From positions 124,001-188,000 of the forward strand of contig CAVVJF010000019.1 of NCBI GenBank assembly GCA_963748485.1: a stretch of DNA of 64,000 nt. Direction: 5' to 3'. The first letter of the stretch is position 1; every line of letters starts with the position of its first letter. Shown piece by piece: positions 25,686 through 34,381 of the stretch. The position numbers and the translations under genes were made by a program. This DNA is from DASRWT01 sp963748485 (GTDB taxonomy: Bacteria; Methylomirabilota; Methylomirabilia; Rokubacteriales; CSP1-6). The notes under the pieces were generated by a model that was given only the letters and a program-made list of their open reading frames with translations, made no database searches and was not told the origin of the DNA.

Positions 25686-26918
25686 ATGAGCACGCGCGCG
25701 CCCCTCTATCACGGCTGGAAGGTCGTCGCCTGCGCCTTCCTGATCGCGGTGTTCGGCTGGGGCTTCGCCTTCTACGGGATCGGTGTGTTCCTGGCCGAGC
25801 TGGTGGCACGGCACGGCTGGTCCACCCGCACGGTGGCGACCGCCGTCACCCTGCTCTATCTCCTGGGCGCCGGCGGCATCGCCGGCATCGGCACGGCGTT
25901 CGAGCGCTTCGGCCCCCGCGTGGTGGTCCTGGGAGGCATGGCGGCGATGGGTGCGGCCGCCCTCGGCCTTACCCTGATCACGCAGCCGTGGCAGCTCTAC
26001 CTGGTCTTTCCTGTGATGGCGGTCGGCTGGGCGGCGATGAGCGGCGCGGCGCTGAACCTCATCGTCGCGCCCTGGTTCGAGCGCCGACGGGGCCTCGCCA
26101 TCAGCATCGCCTTCAACGGGGCGGCGATGGGCGGGGTGTTGGTGGTACCGGCGCTGGTCATGCTGATCGGACGCCTCGGCTTCACCCAAGGGGTGGCCGT
26201 CCTGGTCGCTCTCATGGTCCTGGTGCTCACGCCGCTCGTCCTGGCGCTGCTCGAGCGAGGGCCCGAGGCGCTCGGCCTGGAGCCCGACGGCGAGAGCCCG
26301 GCCGCGTGCGCCGACGCTCGAGAGGCGGGCAGGGGCGCGGTGTCGGCGAGCCCGTTCCTGCGCACCTGGCACTTCTGGTCCGTGGCCACGCCCTTCGCGC
26401 TGGGCATTACCGCGCAAATCAGCGTGATCATCCACCAGGTGTCGTTCCTGCGGCCCGTGCTGGGTGTCGGCGGCGCCGCCTGGGCGGTCAGCCTCACCTC
26501 GGCCTGCGCCGTCCTCGGGCGTCTAGTGGTCGGCTCGTTCGTGGACCGCGTAAGCAAGCGCCTGGTCATCGCCGGGAACTTCGTGGTGCAGGCGGCGGGG
26601 ATCGGCCTCATGCTCGCGGACCCCACGCCCGCGCTGCTCTTCCTCGGCTGCGCGCTGTTCGGCCTCGGCGTCGGCAACACCACGAGCCTGCCCAGCGTCA
26701 TCGTGCAGGCTGAGTTCCCGCGTGCCGCCTTCGGCCGCGTGGTGAGCACGATCATCGCCATCAACCAGCTCACGTACTCCGTCGGCCCCGGGCTCCTGGG
26801 CTGGCTGCGCGATGCGTTCGGCGGCTACTACGTGGCGTTCGGCGTCTGCGTGGCGCTGGAGCTCGCCGCGGTCGCCATCCTCTGGCTCGGTGCACGCGCG
26901 ACGCCGCGGAGCCAGTGA
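25686..26918 (+). CDS. MFS transporter, monocarboxylate-porter-like
   Basis: A protein of about 410 residues with twelve predicted membrane helices in two halves and a charged central loop (GPEALGLEPDGESPAACADAREAGR). The N-terminal YHGWKVVACAFLIAVFGWGFAFYGIGVFLAELVARHGWS and the APWFERRRGLAISIAFNGAAMGG motif are typical of the oxalate/formate and monocarboxylate porter-like subgroup. The substrate is unknown. A GTG at 25677 is an alternative start. A dispersed repeat begins 5 nt after its stop. Confidence 0.9.
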   Translation: MSTRAPLYHGWKVVACAFLIAVFGWGFAFYGIGVFLAELVARHGWSTRTVATAVTLLYLLGAGGIAGIGTAFERFGPRVVVLGGMAAMGAAALGLTLITQPWQLYLVFPVMAVGWAAMSGAALNLIVAPWFERRRGLAISIAFNGAAMGGVLVVPALVMLIGRLGFTQGVAVLVALMVLVLTPLVLALLERGPEALGLEPDGESPAACADAREAGRGAVSASPFLRTWHFWSVATPFALGITAQISVIIHQVSFLRPVLGVGGAAWAVSLTSACAVLGRLVVGSFVDRVSKRLVIAGNFVVQAAGIGLMLADPTPALLFLGCALFGLGVGNTTSLPSVIVQAEFPRAAFGRVVSTIIAINQLTYSVGPGLLGWLRDAFGGYYVAFGVCVALELAAVAILWLGARATPRSQ

Positions 26919-26922
26919 CAAA

Positions 26923-26970
26923 TCCTGCTGTCGATTTGGAGTGCCGCAGTTCGACTATGAATGGGAGGCT
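26923..26970 (+). repeat. Dispersed stem-loop repeat, copy A
   Basis: Core GTCGA at 26930-26934 and TCGAC at 26951-26955, spanning 26 nt, with inner GG and CC that can also pair, TCCTGCT before it and a GGGAGG after it. Other copies are at 41586, 48059, 57740 and 61993. This one lies between the MFS gene and a DinB remnant. Confidence 0.8.
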
Positions 26971-26990
26971 ACCGCTCCCCGAGAGCCAGG

Positions 26991-27113
26991 ATGGCGACCG
27001 GGGTCCTCTTTACGGACGCGCCGCCGATGACGGTGGAGCAGCTGATCATGGGGACCCTCATCAACCACACCCACGAACACTACGGCAGCATCCGGAAGAC
27101 GGTAGGCAAGTAA
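26991..27113 (+). pseudogene. DinB-family gene with large in-frame internal deletion
   Basis: A 40-residue reading frame, MATGVLFTDAPPMTVEQL onwards to HYGSIRKTVGK, that matches the last 37 residues of the two intact DinB genes at 57845 and 62087 except for a few changes (T for A, H for D). The start region matches their 5' untranslated sequence, so about 120 codons have been lost while start, stop and frame remain. The upstream stem-loop repeat and the downstream repeat are still present. It is probably not functional. Confidence 0.85.
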
Positions 27114-27180
27114 GGCTGACGGTGCTTCGCGCGGCACGTTACCCAGACCCTTCGCATGAAAGGTGGGTGGGTCGTGGCCG
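27113..27180 (+). repeat. Downstream dispersed repeat, copy A
   Basis: The segment starting AAGGCTGACGGTGCTTCGCG and ending GGTGGGTGGGTCGTGGCCG is shared with 51061-51129 and, for its first 50 nt, with 58322-58371. It follows DinB copies here and at 58322, and a YCII-type remnant at 51061. It has no recognisable coding content on either strand. Confidence 0.75.
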
Positions 27181-27235
27181 TGTCGCCTTCGCTCCAACGA
27201 TTGCAGGCGATGTCTACGCAAGAGGAGTTACGTCC

Positions 27236-27901
27236 ATGTCAAAGGTTCGGGTAAACGCATTTGGAATCGCTATCGATGGTTACGGCGCCGGTCCCGACCA
27301 AGGTCTGGCCCATCCGATGGGCGTCGGTGGGATGGCGCTGCACCAGTGGGTCTTCGGCACGAAGACGTTCCAGACAGTGGCCGCCGACTTCGCTGGATCG
27401 CTGATCGGTGACGAGGTCGGCCGAGAAGGCGTCGACGACGACTTTGCCGCGCGTGGCTTCGCGAACATCGGCGCCTGGATCATGGGCCGCAACATGTTCG
27501 GGCCGGTGCGGGGCCCCTGGCCCGACGACAGTTGGACGGGATGGTGGGGCAAGAACCCGCCCTACCACGTACCCGTCTTCGTGCTTACGCACCATGCTCG
27601 TGCGCCCATCACGATGGAGGGCGGAACGACGTTCCACTTCGTGACCGATGGCATCTATGCCGCGCTGAACCGCGCGAAGGAGGCGGCTCAGGGCTATGAC
27701 GTCCGACTCGGCGGAGGAGTTGCCACCATTCGCCAGTACCTCACCGCCGGGCTGATCGACGAGATCCACCTCGTGATCTCCCCCGTGCTTCTGGGCAGGG
27801 GCGAGCACCTCCTCGCCGGCATCGATGCGGTGAGCCTCGGCTACAAGTGCACGGAGCACGCCTCCACGGACCACACCACCCATGTCGTCCTGACGAAGTA
27901 G
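27236..27901 (+). CDS. Dihydrofolate reductase-fold (RibD C-terminal) protein
   Basis: A 221-residue protein of the RibD C-terminal/dihydrofolate reductase superfamily: KVRVNAFGIAIDGYGAGPDQGL at the start, IMGRNMFGPVRGPW in the middle, then FVTDGIYAALNRAKEAAQGYDVRLGGGVATIRQYLTAGLIDEIHLVISPVLLGRGEHLL, the NADPH-binding and strand pattern of the fold. It probably reduces an unknown substrate with NADPH. An AGAGGAG site lies before the ATG at 27236. It follows the repeat-flanked DinB remnant. Confidence 0.9.
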   Translation: MSKVRVNAFGIAIDGYGAGPDQGLAHPMGVGGMALHQWVFGTKTFQTVAADFAGSLIGDEVGREGVDDDFAARGFANIGAWIMGRNMFGPVRGPWPDDSWTGWWGKNPPYHVPVFVLTHHARAPITMEGGTTFHFVTDGIYAALNRAKEAAQGYDVRLGGGVATIRQYLTAGLIDEIHLVISPVLLGRGEHLLAGIDAVSLGYKCTEHASTDHTTHVVLTK

Positions 27902-27920
27902 CCTTTGGGTCGGCGGGGAG

Positions 27921-28649
27921 TCACCGCCACTTTTGAGCCTCGAGCAGAGGTGGACCGTTCGGCGTCGAGCTGCCGGCCGCCTGCTCCGTGACGATGACCG
28001 CGCGTGTGTCGTCCAGGTCTACCGGTACCTTGATCACCACCCACGCTCGGCCGTCCGCGTCGACGCTGAAAGTCGCCGCTGCCTGCGCGGGCGTGGCGGC
28101 TTTCGGCACGAACCAGAGTTGATACACGCGGCCCTGGGGGAGCACCGGAAGCCCAGTGATTGCCATATGCCCGCTCCGGCCGTCGACCGCAGCGAAGATC
28201 CGCGCGCTCGCTTGCGGCTGCGCTGCACCCGTCAGGATGACGAGTCGGGCTGGTCGGCGCGCGAGTTTCTCGACCTGCGGGCCTTGCGCATAGCGCGTGA
28301 GCTCCGTCTGAAGCCATACGTTCCAGGTCAGGAGCACTGCGCCGACGGCGGCGGCGGCCAGCCATCGTGCCGGGCGATACGAGTGGAGCGCCGCTATCCC
28401 CTTCCATATTCGCCCGCGATTCCGCCCGCGGTGGGCCTCGGTGCGGATCGCGTCCCACAGACCGGGTGGTGCGACCGGCGTGAGTGCCAGCGGAAGCACG
28501 CCGACGAGCGCGCGATACTCGGCGAGACGGCCGGCGCACGACGCACAGATCGCCACGTGGGCCTCCACGCGCCCCTGCTCGGCCTCGTCGAGCGAGCCCA
28601 GCGCATATGCCGCCAGGGCGTCGATGACGTGCTCGGCGTTCTCGGTCAC
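27921..28649 (-). CDS. RskA-like anti-sigma factor
   Basis: A 242-residue membrane anti-sigma factor. The N-terminal cytoplasmic domain has the zinc-associated pattern H-x3-C-x2-C (VEAHVAICASCAGRLAEY), followed by one membrane helix (RWLAAAAVGAVLLTWNVWL) and a periplasmic RskA-type beta domain (SGHMAITGLPVLPQGRVYQLWFVPK). It should hold the upstream sigma factor until a signal outside triggers proteolysis. Its GTG start overlaps the sigma stop (GTGA). Confidence 0.92.
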   Translation of the reverse strand: MTENAEHVIDALAAYALGSLDEAEQGRVEAHVAICASCAGRLAEYRALVGVLPLALTPVAPPGLWDAIRTEAHRGRNRGRIWKGIAALHSYRPARWLAAAAVGAVLLTWNVWLQTELTRYAQGPQVEKLARRPARLVILTGAAQPQASARIFAAVDGRSGHMAITGLPVLPQGRVYQLWFVPKAATPAQAAATFSVDADGRAWVVIKVPVDLDDTRAVIVTEQAAGSSTPNGPPLLEAQKWR

Positions 28650-29221
28650 GCTTTCGGACCTCCTATGGGCTGAAACAAAGGCGCGAGAAGGCTCCGCAAC
28701 TGCTCCATCGCCTCACGGGTACGGCTCTTGACAGTTCCCAAAGGCTCGCCCAGCTCATCTGCGATCTCGGTCTGTGTCAGGCCCCCGTAGTAAGCGAGCT
28801 CGATCGCCGTCCGCTGGCCATCGGAGAGGCTCTGAAGGGCGTGGAGGACGGCGACGCGAGTCGCTACGGCGTCCAAATCGTTCGGCGGCACCGCGGGTGC
28901 TTCCCGGAGGGCGGCTGTACGCTCGCGCATGCGCTGCTGGTGGGTGCGGCTGCGTAGCAGGTCGATCGCTCGGTTGCGCGCGATTCCCATGAGCCACCAG
29001 GGCACGCGGCCACGCTGGGGGTCATAGGTCTCGCGGCCGTCCCACGAGCGAACAAACGTGTCCTGAACGACCTCGCGAGCCAGTTCGCCATCACCCACGA
29101 TGCGCAGGGCAAGCGTGTAGAGCAGCCCGCCGTAGCGCGCATAGAGCGTCTCGAGCGCCGACTCGTCTCCAAGGCGCATGCGGCGCAGCAGCTCCGGATC
29201 ACCGACTGTGTCGACGCTCAC
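28646..29221 (-). CDS. ECF sigma factor, SigK-like
   Basis: A 191-residue ECF sigma factor with region 2 (LETLYARYGGLLYTLALRIVGDGELAREVVQDTFVRSWD and the PWWLMGIARNRAIDLLR helix) and region 4 (SLSDGQRTAIELAYYGGLTQTEIADELGEPLGTVKSRTREAMEQLR). It is paired with an RskA-like anti-sigma, as in SigK systems. The start is a GTG at 29221 (a TTG at 29227 is possible), placed almost at the expected transcript start of its own promoter, so the message may be leaderless. A divergent promoter of the same type drives a peroxidase. Confidence 0.92.
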   Translation of the reverse strand: MSVDTVGDPELLRRMRLGDESALETLYARYGGLLYTLALRIVGDGELAREVVQDTFVRSWDGRETYDPQRGRVPWWLMGIARNRAIDLLRSRTHQQRMRERTAALREAPAVPPNDLDAVATRVAVLHALQSLSDGQRTAIELAYYGGLTQTEIADELGEPLGTVKSRTREAMEQLRSLLAPLFQPIGGPKA

Positions 29222-29226
29222 TTCCA

Positions 29227-29302
29227 ATGCCTACGGAGTGAGAGGCGTCGCCGGATCACTGCCGCGGTCGACATCCATGCGGGCCGATGACTCCGTAGGC
29301 AT
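29227..29302. promoter_or_regulatory. Divergent pair of ECF-type promoters
   Basis: A 13-bp inverted repeat, ATGCCTACGGAGT (29227-29239) and ACTCCGTAGGCAT (29290-29302), faces outward towards both genes. In each direction ATCC lies exactly 17 nt before CGTAGGCAT: plus strand ATCC 29273-29276 and CGTA 29294-29297; minus strand ATCC 29256-29253 and CGTA 29235-29232. This fits an ECF promoter with a SigK-like -35 containing ATCC. Confidence 0.75.
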
Positions 29303-29320
29303 GTCAAAGGGGACACCGCG

Positions 29321-30409
29321 ATGCGTCACCGTTACGACGTTCTCTGGCTCGGTTATGTCGCACTGCTCTTCGCCGTCGTAATCCTGACCCAGGCGGTGGA
29401 CCCGACTCTTCGTGCGCAGGCAGACACCAGTCTTCGCGCGCAGGCCGGCGCCTTGTTCAAGCCGTTGCCGGCAGACATGGGGACGCCGGAGAGCCCTGTC
29501 ACGGCGGAGCGGGTCCACCTTGGCCGGCTGCTCTTTTTCGATCCGCGGATCTCGACGGACGGCGCCGTAAGCTGCGCGCGATGCCACGAGCCGGCGTTGT
29601 ACGGCACTGACGCGTTGCCCAGGTCCATCGGGGCCGAGCATCGGACACATCCGCGACACGCGCAAACGGTGCTCAACGCCGCGGTTCAGTTCGTTCAGCA
29701 CTGGCGAGGCGATCGGACGTCCGTTGAGGACCAGGCGGTCAAGGCGCTCACCGCGCCGCCGGCTCACGGCAACGCGAGCTTCGCGAGCGCGATGGCCAAG
29801 CTGAAGGCGATCCCCGGTTATGCGCCACTCTTTGCCCTGGCATTCCCGCGCGAAGACACCCCGATCACACCAGACAACTGGGGGAAGGCGATCGGCGCCT
29901 ACATGCGCACGCTCGTCACCCCAGCGCCTTTCGACGCGTTCCTTCGCGGCGATGAGGGCGCGCTGACCACCGCTGCGCAGAGAGGTCTCCGGACGTTCAT
30001 CGCGGTCGGATGCGCGACATGCCACAACGGCGTCGGCATCGGCGGCTCGATGTATCAGAAGTTCGGCGTGACGGAGGACTACTGGCGCGCCACGGGCAGC
30101 ACGAAGGTCGACCAGGGCCGGTTCGACGTGACGCAGAATCCCGGGGACCTCTACGTCTTCAAAGTCGCGAGCCTACGGAATGTGGCGATGACGCCACCTT
30201 ATTTTCACGACGGCTCGGTGGCGACCCTGCCGGAGGCAGTGCGCATCATGGGGCGTGTCCAGCTTGGCCGCACGCTCACGGACGGCGAGGTGACGGATAT
30301 CGTAGCGTTTCTCTCGTCGCTGACCGGCCCGCTACCGGCGAATTTCCTCACCGCACCAATCTTGCCTGTGGCGAGTTATGGCGCCGAACCCACTACTGTC
30401 GGTCGTTAG
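29321..30409 (+). CDS. Di-haem cytochrome c peroxidase / MauG family
   Basis: A 362-residue exported protein with a signal anchor (LWLGYVALLFAVVILTQA) and two haem c sites, CARCH near residue 85 and CATCH near residue 232, in the order of bacterial di-haem peroxidases. Other family marks are LGRLLFFDPRISTDGAVSC, TVLNAAVQF and ASLRNVAMTPPYFHDGSVATLPEAV. It should reduce peroxide with electrons from a small cytochrome in the periplasm. An AAAGGGGA site precedes the ATG. The promoter mirrors that of the sigma factor, so it is probably under its control. Confidence 0.93.
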   Translation: MRHRYDVLWLGYVALLFAVVILTQAVDPTLRAQADTSLRAQAGALFKPLPADMGTPESPVTAERVHLGRLLFFDPRISTDGAVSCARCHEPALYGTDALPRSIGAEHRTHPRHAQTVLNAAVQFVQHWRGDRTSVEDQAVKALTAPPAHGNASFASAMAKLKAIPGYAPLFALAFPREDTPITPDNWGKAIGAYMRTLVTPAPFDAFLRGDEGALTTAAQRGLRTFIAVGCATCHNGVGIGGSMYQKFGVTEDYWRATGSTKVDQGRFDVTQNPGDLYVFKVASLRNVAMTPPYFHDGSVATLPEAVRIMGRVQLGRTLTDGEVTDIVAFLSSLTGPLPANFLTAPILPVASYGAEPTTVGR

Positions 30410-30902
30410 GCGAGGCCAGCGAGATGCTCTGCCTGCGTGTGCTCCGTGTGCGGCCTCGGCGTCTGGCGGTGGGCCGGGTAGCGGCTGGGACATGCACCGT
30501 GCCGGGGGCGACGCGCTCGTCACACTGCGGGCAGTACTGCTGCAGCTCTATTGGGTGTCCGCACGCCGCGTGCTGCGGGCCCGATTGCGAGCCCACGAAC
30601 GGCCGGCCCCAGATCGCCAGCGCGCCCACCACGAGGCCGAGCTCACGCCCGCGGGTGGTGAGCCCGTACGAGGCGCGCGGCGGACGCTTCGAGTAGAGTT
30701 CGCGGGTGACCAGGCCCTGCCGTTCCATCCGCCGCAAGCGATCCGCAAGAAGCTTTGGCGGGATTCCGGACAGCTGAGCGCGGAGATCCTGGAATCGCGC
30801 CGGTCCTCGCAGCAGGTCGCGCACAATCAGGAGCGTCCAGCGCTCGCCAATCAGATCGAGCGACTTCGCGACTGGGCAGTGTTGACCATACCGCTTCGCC
30901 AC
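30393..30902 (-). CDS. HxlR-family transcriptional regulator
   Basis: A 169-residue regulator with the HxlR winged helix: CPVAKSLDLIGERWTLLIVRDLLRGPARFQDLRAQLSGIPPKLLADRLRRMERQGLV. A short C-terminal part has C-G-H-P and C-P-Q-C pairs that could hold zinc. Many relatives sense quinones or aldehydes through the early cysteine, here C9. The start is a GTG. The last 17 nt overlap the converging peroxidase gene. A target is not evident; it is divergent from the metallo-beta-lactamase gene at 31044. Confidence 0.9.
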   Translation of the reverse strand: MAKRYGQHCPVAKSLDLIGERWTLLIVRDLLRGPARFQDLRAQLSGIPPKLLADRLRRMERQGLVTRELYSKRPPRASYGLTTRGRELGLVVGALAIWGRPFVGSQSGPQHAACGHPIELQQYCPQCDERVAPGTVHVPAATRPTARRRGRTRSTRRQSISLASPNDRQ

Positions 30903-31043
30903 GCCACCAGTATAACTGCACGGATCGCCATCCCTTTTGTGAGTTCACAAAAGTGACCTTGACAGTGCGTCGCACCGCCTGTACACGTGATGGTGAGTTC
31001 AGTTTATGTACTGTGGCACCGCGTGTTAGGGGGAGGATACCGT

Positions 31044-32867
31044 ATGCGTTTCGCGCACTCGTTCGCCGGCGTTTTCGCCATCGTCATCGGCATCGGTCTC
31101 TTGGCGAGCCCGCACGCGGTGGCCGCCGAGCGGCCGATCATGCCCGACCTCGAGCTGGAAGCGCTGAAGGACGCCGTCCGCTGGCCCAAGGCGGACGTGA
31201 CCGCCGTCATGGCGCTGGCCGGCCGCCTCATGGCCGGACGACGCGACGCGGAAGGTCTCGCCTACTTCCGCGAACGGGCCGCGAGTGAGCCCGGTCGGGG
31301 GCTGTTCCTGGCGCTCGAAGGCGTCTTCCAGGTGCGGCAGGCCGGCGACGTCTCGCTGTTCCGGCGCGTGGCGTGGGTGAACGATGCCGTGGCCAAGCTC
31401 GATCGGGCGGTGGCGCTCGAGCCCGGCCTGCCCCGCTACCTCCGCGGTGTCGTGCTCGCCGGGCTTCCCGCGCGCTTCGGCAAGGCTCAGGCCGCGGTCG
31501 AAGATCTCACGTGGATGCTGGACAACAAGGAACGCTTCCCCGTCGGTCTACGGCGCGGGGCCTACTACGGCCTGGCCCAGGCGTACACGACGCTTGGCCG
31601 GGAGCCGGACGCAAGGCAAGCCCTGGCGCGGTCGGGAGCATCACGGCTGGACACGACAGAGCCCGTGTTCATCGCCGACTTCTCGCTCTCGGCCCGGGAC
31701 GGCTTCCGCTTTCGGCCGCCTCGGCTCGTCGAGCTCGCGCCCGGCGTTCACGTCGCGCAGGGCTTCGACTTCGGCGACATCGGCTTCGTCTCGACGGACG
31801 AGGGCATCGTCGCGATCGACGCCGGCACGACGGACGAGACCGCGCGCGCGGCGCTGCAGGCGCTGCGCCGCGTGACGTCGCGGCCGATCACTCACGTCAT
31901 CCTCACTCACGCACACTGGGATCACATCGGCGGCCTGGGGGCGCTGCTTGAATCGAACCCGCGGGTGATCGCACAGGCGGCGTTCGTCGAGGAGCTCGGG
32001 ATCGTGAATGGCACCGGCGTGCCCTTCCAATATTTCTTCGGCGCAGCGGGCAGCGGGCGTCGATACGAGGTGCGGCCGCATCACCTCGTGCGCGAGCCGG
32101 AGACGCTAACGGTCGGGGGCACGCGGTTCGTCCTCTACCCGGCGCGCGGGGGCGAGACGGCGGACGCGCTGCTGATCCACGTGCCGGATCGAGGCGCGCT
32201 ATTTGTCGGGGACGCATTCATGCCCTATCTCGGCGCGCCATTCGTCGCCGAAGGCTCCGCCGAGGGGCTGTTCGAGACCATCGCGCTGATCCGCACGCTG
32301 CAACCGCGGGTGCTCGTGCACGGCCATCCACCGCTGACCGACATCTACACCATCGATATGCTGCCCGCCATCGAAGGGGCGCTGCGAGAGCTGCACCAGC
32401 GAGTCCGGACGGGCATCGGCGCGGGGCGGACGCTCGTGGACATCCTTCACGACAACATCCTGCCCGCCTCGCTGCGCGAGCATCCCGCCGCCGTCCTCCC
32501 CTATCTCGTCATGCGCGACAATTTCGTCAAGCGCGTCTACCATCAGTCCACCGGCTACTGGAAGCCGGACGGCGAAGGCCTGGAGGTCATCGCGCCCGGG
32601 GAGTGGGCCGCGGCGCTCGACCTCCTCGGGGGACGCCGTGAGGACGCCTTCGTCCGAAGCGTGCGGGGACTGACCGAGCGTGGTGACGACGTGTTGGCGC
32701 TGAAGCTCGCCCACTTGGGGCTCGTGCGCTACCCGAGCAGCGAGGCCCTGGCGGCGTTGCGGCGCCGCGCGCTCGACCACCTTCGAGCGCGCCACCAGGG
32801 ACTGAACCCTTTCAAGTTCATCATCTACTCGGAGTGGGCCGGTGCGGAGCTTTCACCGGTTGAGTAG
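31044..32867 (+). CDS. Metallo-beta-lactamase-fold hydrolase, exported
   Basis: A 607-residue protein with a signal peptide (FAGVFAIVIGIGLLASPHAVAA). Residues about 35-230 are helical and TPR-like; residues 230-440 form a metallo-beta-lactamase domain with ILTHAHWDHIGG near residue 287 (H-x-H-x-D-H zinc motif), later D in LFVGDAFMPYLG and H in VLVHGHPPLTD. A helical C-terminal region follows. It resembles the alkylsulfatase-like branch, but the substrate is unknown. A GGGGAGG site lies 8 nt before the ATG. It may be regulated by the divergent HxlR gene. Confidence 0.88.
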   Translation: MRFAHSFAGVFAIVIGIGLLASPHAVAAERPIMPDLELEALKDAVRWPKADVTAVMALAGRLMAGRRDAEGLAYFRERAASEPGRGLFLALEGVFQVRQAGDVSLFRRVAWVNDAVAKLDRAVALEPGLPRYLRGVVLAGLPARFGKAQAAVEDLTWMLDNKERFPVGLRRGAYYGLAQAYTTLGREPDARQALARSGASRLDTTEPVFIADFSLSARDGFRFRPPRLVELAPGVHVAQGFDFGDIGFVSTDEGIVAIDAGTTDETARAALQALRRVTSRPITHVILTHAHWDHIGGLGALLESNPRVIAQAAFVEELGIVNGTGVPFQYFFGAAGSGRRYEVRPHHLVREPETLTVGGTRFVLYPARGGETADALLIHVPDRGALFVGDAFMPYLGAPFVAEGSAEGLFETIALIRTLQPRVLVHGHPPLTDIYTIDMLPAIEGALRELHQRVRTGIGAGRTLVDILHDNILPASLREHPAAVLPYLVMRDNFVKRVYHQSTGYWKPDGEGLEVIAPGEWAAALDLLGGRREDAFVRSVRGLTERGDDVLALKLAHLGLVRYPSSEALAALRRRALDHLRARHQGLNPFKFIIYSEWAGAELSPVE

Positions 32868-33057
32868 CCGTCTCACAGCGTGACCGCGCACGAGTCGTTA
32901 GCGTGTCGCGTTGACGCACGGGTGGGCTTACCGCGCTTCGATACCAGCGAGCTCACGCTGGACCACGCGGGGGGCGGGTCCCGCAGCCGACTGCTCTCAC
33001 CCCGATGGCGCTTAAGCCCTGCCCGCCCGTACCACTTGAGCTGCTGGTTCGCCGTCA

Positions 33058-34269
33058 CTACTTGCGCAGTGTTCTGAGGCCCGCGCGAACCTCATCTGAA
33101 AGGAGTTTCGGCTGTTCCCAGGCCGCAAAGTGCCCGCCTTTGTCGAGCTTGTTGTAATGGATGAGTCTAGGATAGGCTCGCTCTGCCCAACTCCGCGGAA
33201 CTGCATCGATCTCGTCAGGAAAGATGCTCACGGCTACCGGGATGGACACACCCTTCACGTCGAAAAAGCCGAGCTTGTTTTCCCAATAGAGCCGTGCCGC
33301 AGAAATCCCTGTGTTCGTCAACCAGTAGTGCGTGATGTTGTCCAGGACGTCGTCGCGTGTAAGGCCCTCGGAGTGTCCGTCGAAGACGCGTGCGATCAGC
33401 TCGTAACTGACCATGTCGTGGTCGAGGATCCAGGCGGCTAGGCCGACGGGTGAATCCGCAATTCCGTATAGCGTCTGTGGGCGAGTCCCCATCTCGAGTG
33501 CGTAGGCCACGTCTGTCACCCAAAACTCCTTCAGCTTCTCGAACCTGTCTCTTTCCTCGTCGGATAGACCGGATGGCGCCGGGCCGCCGGACTGGATCGC
33601 CTTTGAAACGTCGGCGGGAACCGCACCAGGCTGGTTGGTGTGAATGCCGACCAATTCCGGGGGCGCTTGCACCCCCATCTGGTCAACGACGACCCCACCC
33701 CAATCGCCGCCTTGCGCCGCAAAGCGCGTGTATCCGAGGCGCTTCATCAGCACTGTCCAGGCACGTGCGATCCGCACGGCGTCCCAGCCGGTCGCTGTGG
33801 GCTTACCCGAGAACCCATAGCCCGGCATCGACGGAATCACCAGATGGAACGCGTCCGATGCGGGCGCACCATGTGCCGTGGGATTGGTCAGTGGATCGAT
33901 GATCTTCAACTGCTCGAGGACCGAGCCCGGCCACCCGTGCGTGACGATGAGCGGCAACGCATTGTCATGCTTCGAACGAACATGAATGAAATGGATGTCC
34001 AGCCCATCGATCTCGGTGATGAACTGCGGCAGGGCCTGCAGCCGGGCCTCGACCTTGCGCCAGTCGTACTCCGTCGCCCAATGGCGCGCGAGCTTCTGAA
34101 TCGTCGCGAGCTGTACGCCTTGCGATTGATCTGTGACCGTTTCCCGTTCAGGCCACCGGGTCGCGTTGATGCGCCTGCGCAATTCCGTTAGTTCCGCTTC
34201 CGGGACATTTACATGAAACGGACGAATCGCATTCTTGTCAGCTGGCTGGTTACTGCCTTGTTGTGCCAT
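33058..34269 (-). CDS. Epoxide hydrolase (EHN-type alpha/beta hydrolase)
   Basis: A 403-residue epoxide hydrolase of the microsomal-like type. The N-terminal EHN domain (IRPFHVNVPEAELTELRRRINATRWPE) precedes the alpha/beta hydrolase core: oxyanion motif THGWPGS near residue 110, nucleophile D in FAAQGGDWGGVVV near residue 190, and catalytic H in NKLDKGGHFAAWEQP near residue 385. It would open epoxides to diols. The ATG at 34269 follows AAGGAGG. No signal peptide. Confidence 0.94.
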   Translation of the reverse strand: MAQQGSNQPADKNAIRPFHVNVPEAELTELRRRINATRWPERETVTDQSQGVQLATIQKLARHWATEYDWRKVEARLQALPQFITEIDGLDIHFIHVRSKHDNALPLIVTHGWPGSVLEQLKIIDPLTNPTAHGAPASDAFHLVIPSMPGYGFSGKPTATGWDAVRIARAWTVLMKRLGYTRFAAQGGDWGGVVVDQMGVQAPPELVGIHTNQPGAVPADVSKAIQSGGPAPSGLSDEERDRFEKLKEFWVTDVAYALEMGTRPQTLYGIADSPVGLAAWILDHDMVSYELIARVFDGHSEGLTRDDVLDNITHYWLTNTGISAARLYWENKLGFFDVKGVSIPVAVSIFPDEIDAVPRSWAERAYPRLIHYNKLDKGGHFAAWEQPKLLSDEVRAGLRTLRK

Positions 34270-34381
34270 GGTGTCCTCCTTAGCGATGGACCCGCTCAAG
34301 CGATTGTGCGCGCGCCGCTATCGGCGTACGGTGACGTAGCGTCGTCGCGCGGCTGCCGGAGGCGTGCGGAGAGGGGAGGCT

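Noticed and set aside
27841..28539. Overlapping minus-strand frame across the reductase end and anti-sigma gene
   Set aside because: Arg/Gly/Ser-rich shadow; the anti-sigma frame explains the region.
32868..33057. Gene between the metallo-beta-lactamase protein and epoxide hydrolase
   Set aside because: Short frames on both strands lack a start signal and any recognisable domain.
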